From positions 1 through 33,950 of the forward strand of contig JANYJJ010000147.1 in NCBI GenBank assembly GCA_025358485.1: a stretch of DNA of 33,950 bases, read 5' to 3'. The notes below the pieces were generated by a model. The model saw nothing but the letters and a program-made list of their open reading frames with translations. It ran no database searches and was not told the origin of the DNA. The DNA is from Burkholderiales bacterium. GTDB taxonomy: Bacteria; Pseudomonadota; Gammaproteobacteria; Burkholderiales; Burkholderiaceae_C. A program made the translations under genes and the position numbers. The number at the start of each line of letters is the position of its first letter. Position 1 is the first letter of the stretch. This document shows, in pieces, positions 1-6,684 of this stretch.

Positions 1-8
1 GCGCTCAT
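1..8 (-). CDS. Possible start of next operon gene, cut by the window edge
   Basis: The last bases of the thiolase-fold gene form an ATGA overlap, in which the ATG at 8-6 shares bases with the TGA at 7-5. Such overlaps usually mark the translationally coupled next gene. Only two codons lie in the window, so nothing about the product can be read. Thiolase-fold proteins of this subfamily are often followed by a small DUF35 (Zn-ribbon/OB-fold) partner, so that is what I would expect here, but this is inference only. Confidence 0.35.
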
Positions 9-1213
9 GCCGCCCTCGCCAAAATGAGTGCACCGGTGCACAAACACCGGTCGTAGGTGACCATGCCGAAGCCGCTGACCAAGCCCAGCTTGGCGTCAGC
101 CACCACACCGCTGGGATGTTGACCCAAGCGTTGACCCAAGTGCTGACCCAAGTGCTGATCGGTCAACTGCCTGACCGTTTCCACCAGGCCGATGTAGCCG
201 CCCGCCGCACCCGCTTGACCGACCGACAACTGGCCGCCGCTGGTGTTGGTGGGCAGGTCACCGTCGTTGGTTAACGTGTGGCTGCGCACGAAGTCAGCGG
301 CCTCGCCTTTGGCGCAAAAACCCAAGTCTTCAAACTGCATCATCACGATGACGGGGTAGTCGTCATAAAACTGCACCAGGTCGATGTCATCAGGTTTGAC
401 ACCGGCCTGCGCCCACAGGTCGTTACGGTCAACGGCCCAGCCGCCGCGCAGCATGATGGGGTCGTCGCGGTAGGCGTTGTGGCGTTCAGTGGCGGCAAGC
501 AGTTTGGCGTGCGGCAAACCCAAATCGCGGGCGCGCTCCTCGCTCATCACCAGCACGCCTTCGCCGCCTGCGCAGGGCATCACGCAATCGAACAAATGAA
601 TCGGGTCTGCCACCACGCGGGCGTTCATGTAATCGTCCAAGCTGAGTGGTTTTTTCATCATGGCGTGGGGTGTGGCCAGCGCGTTCGCGCGCTGCGCCAC
701 GCAGATGCGGCCGAAGTCTTCGCGCTTTGCACCGTAAGTCCGCATGTAGTGCGCAGTGATGAAGGCGAACATGGCGTTGGGGCCGCCCGAGCCGTAAGGG
801 TAGGTGGCGTCGCGCGCGAATTGGCTGAAGCTGCCGAGCATGCTGCGAAACGAATCCACCGCATTGGTGTCGCCCGAAATGCAGGCCACGATGTCGGCGT
901 CGCCCGCTTGCACGGCACGCGCGGCGCGACGCACGGCCACCACGCCGCTGGCACCGCCCAGTGGCAGGTGGTCGAGCCAGCGCGGCGTCAAACCCAGGTG
1001 CTGTGTGACGCCCACGGCGGTGTCAGGCGCGAGCGAAAAGCTCGACACGCACAGCCCGTCGATGTCTGATTTCTGGATGCCAGCTTGCTTGACCAATTCG
1101 GCCACCACGCGGCCCAAAAACCAGTGCGCACCGCGCGTGGAATAGCGCTCGTAAGGCACGGTCACCGGCACGGCCACGGCGATGTTGTTGTAGTTGCTGC
1201 GGGGCTTGGACAT
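5..1213 (-). CDS. Thiolase-fold protein (SCP-x/Ltp2/DitF-like), probable CoA-ester aldolase
   Basis: This 402-residue protein has the thiolase fold of the lipid-transfer/SCP-x type. The start is placed at the ATG giving MSKPRSNYNN, because the sequence upstream in frame is non-conserved and derived from a repeat. The three thiolase catalytic residues are absent. The CGSG nucleophile segment reads GGASG (Gly87 at the Cys position), the GHP histidine segment reads VGQAG (near residue 330), and the C-terminal CxGGG segment reads VSGFG. Tyrosines sit near residue 283 (FYDDYP) and 339 (GGYIGL), reminiscent of the tyrosine-based Ltp2 retro-aldolases. It would therefore cleave a 3-hydroxyacyl-CoA rather than thiolyse a 3-oxoacyl-CoA. 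It is last in the visible operon, 158 bp after the CoA ligase, and carries a 12-bp tandem expansion near its C-terminus. The fold is secure; the aldolase role is inferred. Confidence 0.85.
   Translation of the reverse strand: MSKPRSNYNNIAVAVPVTVPYERYSTRGAHWFLGRVVAELVKQAGIQKSDIDGLCVSSFSLAPDTAVGVTQHLGLTPRWLDHLPLGGASGVVAVRRAARAVQAGDADIVACISGDTNAVDSFRSMLGSFSQFARDATYPYGSGGPNAMFAFITAHYMRTYGAKREDFGRICVAQRANALATPHAMMKKPLSLDDYMNARVVADPIHLFDCVMPCAGGEGVLVMSEERARDLGLPHAKLLAATERHNAYRDDPIMLRGGWAVDRNDLWAQAGVKPDDIDLVQFYDDYPVIVMMQFEDLGFCAKGEAADFVRSHTLTNDGDLPTNTSGGQLSVGQAGAAGGYIGLVETVRQLTDQHLGQHLGQRLGQHPSGVVADAKLGLVSGFGMVTYDRCLCTGALILARAA
120..155 (-). repeat. 12-bp tandem repeat inside the thiolase-fold gene
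   Basis: Three near-identical 12-bp units (TGACCCAAGYGY on the plus strand) encode a QHLG-type tetrapeptide repeat near residues 355-365. The unit is a multiple of three, so the reading frame is kept. It lies just before the conserved C-terminal strand and looks like a loop expansion. Confidence 0.8.
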
Positions 1214-1306
1214 AAGGGGGTTTTGGAAACGCGCAATCACTTCCCGTTCAGACCGAGGCGGCTCTTCCGATCGTTCAGAGGTATGGGAGCAAGGCAGGCC
1301 AGCACA

Positions 1307-1332
1307 AGGCTTCGATACCTCAGCCCGAACGG
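1307..1332 (-). repeat. Dispersed hairpin repeat, copy 1
   Basis: Read on the minus strand this is CCGTTCG, then arm GGGCT, core GAGGTATCGA and arm AGCCT. It lies in the 158-bp gap between the CoA ligase and the thiolase-fold gene. The arms differ from the other copies but can still pair, with one G-T wobble. Confidence 0.85.
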
Positions 1333-1371
1333 GGGGTGGGTTGTGCATGGAAAAAAGCGCACGGGATGGCC

Positions 1372-3009
1372 TCAAGGCTGTCTCTTTTTGAGCTGACGAG
1401 TGTCAATGCAATTCGACTGACCCGGCAAGCCAGCAGCCAGCAACTTCAACTGCGCGCGCTGAATTTTTTGCGACACGGTCAGCGGCAATTCAGTCACAAA
1501 CGCGACGAAGCCGGGGGCCTTGTAGTAGGCCAATTGGTCGAGCGCCAACTGCGTGATTTCATGCGCCACTGCGGTGTTCATCCACGCTTGCGCGTCATGC
1601 AACACCACGCAGGCCAACACCTCATCGCCGCGCACATCATCGGGCGTGGCGGCCACGGCCACGGCCTTCACGCGGGGGTGCTGCGCCAGCACGCTTTCCA
1701 CTTCCACGGCAGATATGTTTTCGCCGCTGCGGCGGATCACGTTTTTCTTGCGATCAACGAAGTACAAGTTGCCCTGCGAGTCTCGGCGAACCAGGTCGCC
1801 GGTGTGAAACCAACCGTGCCCCCAAGCCTCGGAGGTGGCGACGGGGTCTCTCAAATACTCGGTGAAAAAACCTTTGCGGGGGTTGCTGTTGTCAGCGCTC
1901 AGCGCCGTGCGCACCCACAGCTCACCGGGCTCGTCCACTGCCGCATCCACGCCGTCTTCCAAGACCAAGCGCACCTCGACAGCGGGCTCGGCGCGGCCGA
2001 AGCTGGCCACGCCCACCCAGCGCGGTGCCTGGTTGGCGATCACCACCGCGCCCGCGCCGGTTTCGGTCATGGCCCAGGCCTCCAGCAAAGGGAAGCCGAA
2101 GCGCGACTCAAAGGCCGCATGTTGGCGTTTGTCCACGCCCGCGCCAAAGCCAAAACGCACGCGGTGTTTGCGGTCATCGGCGCGGGGCGCGGCACTGAGC
2201 AACATCGCTGGCATCACGCCCAAGTAGTGAATGACAGTGGCCTTCGAGGCACGCACGCTGTCCCACCACGTGCGCGGATGAAAGCGGTCAAGCTGGATCA
2301 AACAACCGCCCTTCACCACCATGGCCATGGCCGAATACGCCATGGCATTCATGTGCGACAAAGGCAGCGGCGTGATGAGGCGCTCTTCGCCGCTGCGCAA
2401 GGTGCACAGCCCGCCGATGCGTGCGTACCACTCGCCCGCCAGCAAAAAGTAATCGTTGCTCAGCACGCAGCCTTTGGGCCGGCCGGTGGTGCCCGAGGTG
2501 TAGAGCAAAGCGCATTCGGTGTCGCGGGTCAACAATATTGGTGAGGTCTGCGATGTTGGAACACTGGCCGCAGCCAAGCCGCCGATGCGATCGGGTGTGA
2601 TGACCTCCAAGCGCCGCTGCACCGATGCCGCAGCCTGCAAATCGGCCACGCGTTCAGGCAGGCATACCGCCAAAGTCATCTCACTGTGCTCGACCAAAAA
2701 GCTCAATTCGGCTGAGCGCAAATCGGCGTTGATGGGCACCACGCTCACGCCCAAAGCGTTGAGTGCAAACCAATGCAAAAAGAAGTCGGGGCGGTTCTCC
2801 AGCAACAGGCCTGCACGGTGGCCGAGGCCGTAGCCCGCTGCCGAATACTGTTGGCGCAGTGCTTCGATGCGCGCCAGCGCGTCGCCGTAACTCAGGGTGC
2901 CGGGCGCGGTGCCGTAGGCCTGCGCGGTGTGTGCCTCGGTGCACAAAAAGTCGGCCTGCGGTTGTCGGCGCGCGACCTCGACGAAGGTGTCAAAAACGGT
3001 GTGGGCCAT
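1372..3009 (-). CDS. AMP-forming acyl-CoA ligase
   Basis: This 545-residue member of the ANL (acyl/aryl-CoA synthetase) superfamily activates a carboxylic acid as acyl-AMP and then forms the CoA thioester. The P-loop motif YTSGTTGRPKG lies near residue 170. Further ANL motifs are AWAMTETG, the hinge TGDLVRRD followed by VDRKKNVIRRSGENIS, and a C-terminal SQKIQRAQLK segment that supplies the catalytic lysine. It follows the dioxygenase beta gene by only 12 bp, so the two are probably translated from one message. In this context the substrate is likely the oxygenated aromatic or indolic acid made by the neighbouring Rieske enzyme. It is clearly different from the benzoate-type ligase at 14762, so the locus has two activation steps. 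Substrate specificity cannot be read from the sequence. Confidence 0.9.
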   Translation of the reverse strand: MAHTVFDTFVEVARRQPQADFLCTEAHTAQAYGTAPGTLSYGDALARIEALRQQYSAAGYGLGHRAGLLLENRPDFFLHWFALNALGVSVVPINADLRSAELSFLVEHSEMTLAVCLPERVADLQAAASVQRRLEVITPDRIGGLAAASVPTSQTSPILLTRDTECALLYTSGTTGRPKGCVLSNDYFLLAGEWYARIGGLCTLRSGEERLITPLPLSHMNAMAYSAMAMVVKGGCLIQLDRFHPRTWWDSVRASKATVIHYLGVMPAMLLSAAPRADDRKHRVRFGFGAGVDKRQHAAFESRFGFPLLEAWAMTETGAGAVVIANQAPRWVGVASFGRAEPAVEVRLVLEDGVDAAVDEPGELWVRTALSADNSNPRKGFFTEYLRDPVATSEAWGHGWFHTGDLVRRDSQGNLYFVDRKKNVIRRSGENISAVEVESVLAQHPRVKAVAVAATPDDVRGDEVLACVVLHDAQAWMNTAVAHEITQLALDQLAYYKAPGFVAFVTELPLTVSQKIQRAQLKLLAAGLPGQSNCIDTRQLKKRQP

Positions 3010-3021
3010 GGGTTGCGGCCG

Positions 3022-3501
3022 TTAAATGAACAACTGCACCGACGGCAAGGCCGCGTCACAGTTGAGCAGGTTCACGCGCTTGTGGCTGATGCGCAGCACC
3101 TCGGCTTCAACGCGAAACTGATGAATGGCCGTGCCCACCAAAAACAGCATCTCGTCACCGCGCGCCTCGGTGTAGTGGAAGGCGGTGCGGGTTTGAAACT
3201 TGTGCGCTGGCGCATCAAATTCCTCAACAAAAGGCGCTTGCAGCAAGTGGTGACAGCGGCTGGCGGGTTGCTGCGAATAAGCGCGCGCATTTTTCAAGCG
3301 CTCGATGCGCAAAGTGCGCAGCAATTTGTCTTCGTGCATGTGCGACGTGTGGTTCACGCCGTCGATCTGATCGGGCACCAGCGGCAGCCAATAAATAGCG
3401 TCGTCGGTGTAGAGCGTGTTCCAGGTGTCGAAGTCGCGCGCGTCAAGCAACAAGGCTTCACGGTAGACCAGATCAATCAAATGCTGAGCTTGCAAGTTCA
3501 T
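3022..3501 (-). CDS. Aromatic ring-hydroxylating dioxygenase, beta (small) subunit
   Basis: The 159-residue protein has the length and cone-shaped SnoaL/NTF2-like fold signatures of Rieske dioxygenase beta subunits. The N-terminal helix is followed by ALLLDARDFDTWNTLYTDD, then YWLP, and later by SRCHHLLQAP. It has no metal ligands and serves as a structural partner of the alpha subunit in an (alpha-beta)n oligomer. The start codon overlaps the alpha stop in an ATGA, which implies coupled translation and equal amounts of the two subunits. Identification is firm from the combination of sequence and the adjacent alpha gene. Confidence 0.92.
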   Translation of the reverse strand: MNLQAQHLIDLVYREALLLDARDFDTWNTLYTDDAIYWLPLVPDQIDGVNHTSHMHEDKLLRTLRIERLKNARAYSQQPASRCHHLLQAPFVEEFDAPAHKFQTRTAFHYTEARGDEMLFLVGTAIHQFRVEAEVLRISHKRVNLLNCDAALPSVQLFI

Positions 3502-4871
3502 GCTGCGCTGACCTGCTGTGGTTCGATGGGTTTCTCACTGGTCATGTCCATGCTCATGGTCATGAAATCAGCCCAAGCGCGGTATTGGTTGCGCATGAAA
3601 ATTTCACTCGTGCCGCCAGCAATCACTTCGGCTTGACCCACCTCGTTCGCAGCAAAGTTGCGGTGCATGCTGACCCATTCATTGCCGCTGGCGTGCAGCC
3701 CCTCTTGGATGCTGCGGTAGGCATGCAGGTCATCGTGACCCACCACAGAAAACGGCGAATTGATGAGGCGCGAATACATGGTGGTGCGCTGCAAGAGCTG
3801 CTCGGGCGCGCCTTTCAAGCGAAACGTCCAACTCTCGACGATGGTCTTGTCCACGGCGATGGGCTTGATCACGCGGATGGCTTGAATGGCCCCCTTCACC
3901 GTGAGATTGGGGTAGTAGACGGTGTTGTGGCGCGAGGTGCCGAGCACTTGTTGCGCGCGCTCTTGGCCATAGGCCGCGACCATGGCTTCTTCATAGCCCG
4001 GCACGCCCGAATATTTGGAATGAATGCTGCCGTGCACGCCTGTGTAGCTGTGGCCGTTGGCGAACACTTTCAGGCCCATGGCGTCGAAAAAAGCGTAGTC
4101 CGACATGAAGGGCACAAACTGCTCGATGGCCATGGGTTTGGGTTTGTCGGCCGGCTCATTCGCCCACATTTTTTTCGCCGTGCCCGCCGACGATTCGTGC
4201 GCCACCATGGGGTGCATGGTGTCGTTCAGGTTTTCAACAAACATCTTCCAATTGCAGTTGTGCAGGTAGCGCAGGCAGCCTCCGGCAATTTCCAGTTCGC
4301 CTTCAGGTGAGCGGTCGGCCATGTTGTCGATGGACGAAAGCGAGTCGCCGAAGAAAGTTTCAAAGTCAGGCCCGACGTTGTTGATTTTTACAAACACAAA
4401 GCCGCGATGAACGCGCACGTGCTGCAAGGCGGTGAGGCCTTTGCTGCTTTCACACCGAATCGACGAGTCGGTCAACAGTCCTTGAAGCGCCGTGCCCTCA
4501 TAGCCGTTCTTCAGCGGGATGGCCAAGAGCGCGCCGTCGGTCTTGTAGGTCCATGCGTGGTAGGGGCAACGAAAGTGTTTGCCAGTGTTGCCGCACGGTG
4601 CGGTGACGAGCTTGGAGCCCTTGTGCGCGCAGCGGTTCATCAGCACTTTGACGCTGGCATCGGGTTGTCGCACCACGATCAGCGGACGGCCGCCGATGTC
4701 GACCGTCAGGTAGTCGCCGGCATTGGCAATTTGGCTGGTGTGGCCGACGTAATTCCAAGTGTTGGCGAAGAAGTGTTCTTGCTCCAGCTCGAACAGCGCT
4801 TGGCTGATGTAGAGGTCGCGGTGGACTTGGTCTGGTTTGACCAGGCTGCGAATGTGTTGTGGTGTTGTCAT
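3498..4871 (-). CDS. Aromatic ring-hydroxylating dioxygenase, alpha (Rieske, catalytic) subunit
   Basis: This 457-residue catalytic subunit inserts O2 into an aromatic or heteroaromatic ring. The Rieske [2Fe-2S] ligands are Cys81-x-His83 and Cys102-x2-His105 (CAHKG...CPYH). The mononuclear iron site shows Asp217, His220 and His225 in NDTMHPMVAH, with Asp217 as the usual bridge between centres. The ATG at 4871 is preferred. An in-frame GTG at 4883 would add four residues, and neither has a clear ribosome-binding site. No ferredoxin or reductase partner lies in the window, so electrons must come from elsewhere or from genes beyond the left edge. Its neighbours (iorAB-like genes, ligase, aldolase-like protein) suggest an indole-type substrate such as indole-3-acetate. 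This is inferred, because substrate cannot be read from the active site here. Confidence 0.93.
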   Translation of the reverse strand: MTTPQHIRSLVKPDQVHRDLYISQALFELEQEHFFANTWNYVGHTSQIANAGDYLTVDIGGRPLIVVRQPDASVKVLMNRCAHKGSKLVTAPCGNTGKHFRCPYHAWTYKTDGALLAIPLKNGYEGTALQGLLTDSSIRCESSKGLTALQHVRVHRGFVFVKINNVGPDFETFFGDSLSSIDNMADRSPEGELEIAGGCLRYLHNCNWKMFVENLNDTMHPMVAHESSAGTAKKMWANEPADKPKPMAIEQFVPFMSDYAFFDAMGLKVFANGHSYTGVHGSIHSKYSGVPGYEEAMVAAYGQERAQQVLGTSRHNTVYYPNLTVKGAIQAIRVIKPIAVDKTIVESWTFRLKGAPEQLLQRTTMYSRLINSPFSVVGHDDLHAYRSIQEGLHASGNEWVSMHRNFAANEVGQAEVIAGGTSEIFMRNQYRAWADFMTMSMDMTSEKPIEPQQVSAA

Positions 4872-5018
4872 GTGGCTTGGCACGATGGCGCGACTTCACT
4901 GCGGAGTGAATCGAGGCTGGGGTGCGTTCTTGCTGGATGGCGATGGAGAACCGAATCAACGTTTGCCTTGAGGTGGGGTGTGCGAACGTCCTTCGGTGTC
5001 GAAGCGAGGGTTTGCGCG

Positions 5019-5044
5019 GGACTTCGATACCTCAGTCCGAACGG
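5019..5044 (-). repeat. Dispersed hairpin repeat, copy 2
   Basis: On the minus strand it reads CCGTTCG, arm GGACT, core GAGGTATCGA, arm AGTCC. The five-base arms are perfectly complementary. Confidence 0.9.
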
Positions 5045-5072
5045 GGGTGGGGGTGGGGTTTTGGTTAGAGCG

Positions 5073-5098
5073 GGACTTCGATACCTCAGTCCGAACGG
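5073..5098 (-). repeat. Dispersed hairpin repeat, copy 3
   Basis: The sequence is identical to copy 2 and lies 54 bp from it. Flanking bases (GCG before, GGGGTGGGG after) are also shared, so this is a direct duplication of a larger unit. Confidence 0.9.
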
Positions 5099-5181
5099 GG
5101 GTGGGGTTGAGGTCGGGTTCGGGTTTGGGTCTACTTTTTGGTTTGTCTCTGAATGAGATGCGCCTGCGCTGATTGACTTCA

Positions 5182-6666
5182 TCACGTCAGCCCTTCCACA
5201 GCAAGCACTCGGCGCAGTTGATGGCCGTGCTCATCGGCCAAAGCCGCATCACGCAACTGCTTGACCACGCTGGCGGCGCGTGACGCATCGATGCGCGCTG
5301 CCGCCGCCATCACGGTGTCGAAGTTGCGTTTGCCGCGCTCCAAAGTGTCGCTGTAGCCTTTGACCAAACGCTGGCACTGCGCCAATTCCAAGGCCAACGC
5401 CGGGTTGGTGACAGCGGCTTGGTGCACACGTGCCAACCACGCCTCGATGGCAGCGTTTTCGTGTTGATAGCGCAAGCTTCCGCGCCGCCACGGGCGCAGC
5501 GCGGCCACGCCGTACAACATCAAATAGCCGCGCAGCGAGCTGCTGCGAATCACGCGGCCCTTGGTGGTGAAACGCTCGACCAGCCTGCGCGGCGCGCCGG
5601 ACTTTTCCAACCAGCGGCCCAGGCCTGCGGGCAGGGTTTCGCAAATTTCTTGCAGGCGCGGGTGCATGTATTCGTTGATGGCCAGCACGTGTGCGTCGGT
5701 GGCCTTCACTTCTTTTTGCACACGCGCAAAGCGGCTGGCGCGGGTTTTCAAATCGGCCACGCGGACGGTGTCTTCATACGCCATCCACAACGCCAAATGG
5801 CGGCCCACTTCAGCGGTGAGTTGAGGTTGCTGATGACGCGCAACCGCATCTATGCGCGACAGGAACTGCTCGGCGTAAGCCACATCTTGGTAATCGACGA
5901 GGCGGCGCACACCTTCGAACAACAAGCTGCGCTCAAGCTCGCCAAACTGAGTGGCCAAGCGTTGAAGCAAGGCGGCAACGGCGCTGTTGGAGTGCTGCGT
6001 GCTGAACGCAGGCGCGGCAGGTGGTTTCGTCTCAACAGCACCTTGCTGCGCAATGTCCAGGCCCGCAGCAAACGCAGCCATACTGCCTGCCACGCCCACC
6101 TTGCCGCGCGCGATGGTGGCCTCAAACTGCGCCCGCGTGAAAGGCAAGGCGTTGGATGCACACAGCGCGCCAAACAACACCGCGCTGATCACGCTGCCTT
6201 GCTTTTCCACCACGGCCGCCATGTCGAAGGCAATCCACTGTTTGGCTGTCGCTTCGCAGGCGCTCAGCAGGTCAGCGCTGCTGACAGTGCCGTCGCCCAT
6301 GGCCGATTTTTCATGGATGGAATACACCCGGTGGGTCGATGCAATGAGCGTGGTGCGCTCAGGCGTGACCAAGCCGCGCTGCACCGCACGGCCGGCTTCC
6401 ATCAGCTCAGACGCCAGCAGCACATCCACGTCGCCGGGCGTGGGCATCAGGGCCAGGACAGGTTCGGCGCAGGCCGCTTCTGCGGCAGCGCGAGGGAAGA
6501 GTTCGAGGTAATAAATGGTGGCTCCTGTGCGCTGCGCCACGCCAGCCACCGACGTGGTTTGCGCAATGTGGCCGTGCTGCTCGCCGAGGTCAACAATCCA
6601 ATCGGCCAACACGCCGCCACCTTCTCCGCCCATGGCAAGGATGGCGATCTTGATGGGTGCGGTCAT
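5182..6666 (-). CDS. iorB: Indolepyruvate ferredoxin oxidoreductase-like, beta subunit with long C-terminal extension
   Basis: The first ~200 residues form the pyruvate/2-oxoacid ferredoxin oxidoreductase gamma-like domain (AILAMGGEGGGVLADWIV, then TSVAGVAQRTGATIYYLE). A further ~290 residues form the extra C-terminal domain seen in aerobic-type, often fused, indolepyruvate oxidoreductases. The classical archaeal IorB is only about 200 residues. With the IorA-like partner it would convert a 2-oxoacid plus CoA to an acyl-CoA, CO2 and reduced ferredoxin. Two starts are possible: ATG at 6684, immediately after the iorA stop, and ATG at 6666 with a weak GGTGAT upstream. I prefer 6666 because the conserved core begins directly after it. 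The arrangement implies coupled translation with iorA. Confidence 0.85.
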   Translation of the reverse strand: MTAPIKIAILAMGGEGGGVLADWIVDLGEQHGHIAQTTSVAGVAQRTGATIYYLELFPRAAAEAACAEPVLALMPTPGDVDVLLASELMEAGRAVQRGLVTPERTTLIASTHRVYSIHEKSAMGDGTVSSADLLSACEATAKQWIAFDMAAVVEKQGSVISAVLFGALCASNALPFTRAQFEATIARGKVGVAGSMAAFAAGLDIAQQGAVETKPPAAPAFSTQHSNSAVAALLQRLATQFGELERSLLFEGVRRLVDYQDVAYAEQFLSRIDAVARHQQPQLTAEVGRHLALWMAYEDTVRVADLKTRASRFARVQKEVKATDAHVLAINEYMHPRLQEICETLPAGLGRWLEKSGAPRRLVERFTTKGRVIRSSSLRGYLMLYGVAALRPWRRGSLRYQHENAAIEAWLARVHQAAVTNPALALELAQCQRLVKGYSDTLERGKRNFDTVMAAAARIDASRAASVVKQLRDAALADEHGHQLRRVLAVEGLT

Positions 6667-6684
6667 GGCGACATCACCGTGCAT

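Larger units (their letters stand above)
4872..5181 (-). other. 310-bp intergenic spacer with two hairpin repeats and G-rich tract
   Basis: I see no gene here. The gap separates the iorB-like gene from the dioxygenase alpha gene inside the operon. It holds two 54-bp-spaced copies of the dispersed hairpin repeat and plus-strand G-runs, including GGGGGTGGGGGTGGGG at 5043-5058 and further GGG runs to about 5130. The G-runs are on the template strand, so the message is C-rich. The hairpins may lower or tune expression of the downstream dioxygenase genes. Confidence 0.7.

Noticed and set aside
3585-4310. Plus-strand open frame opposite the dioxygenase alpha gene
   Set aside because: Mirror frame of a gene with clear Rieske and iron ligands; His/Val-rich composition and no domain.
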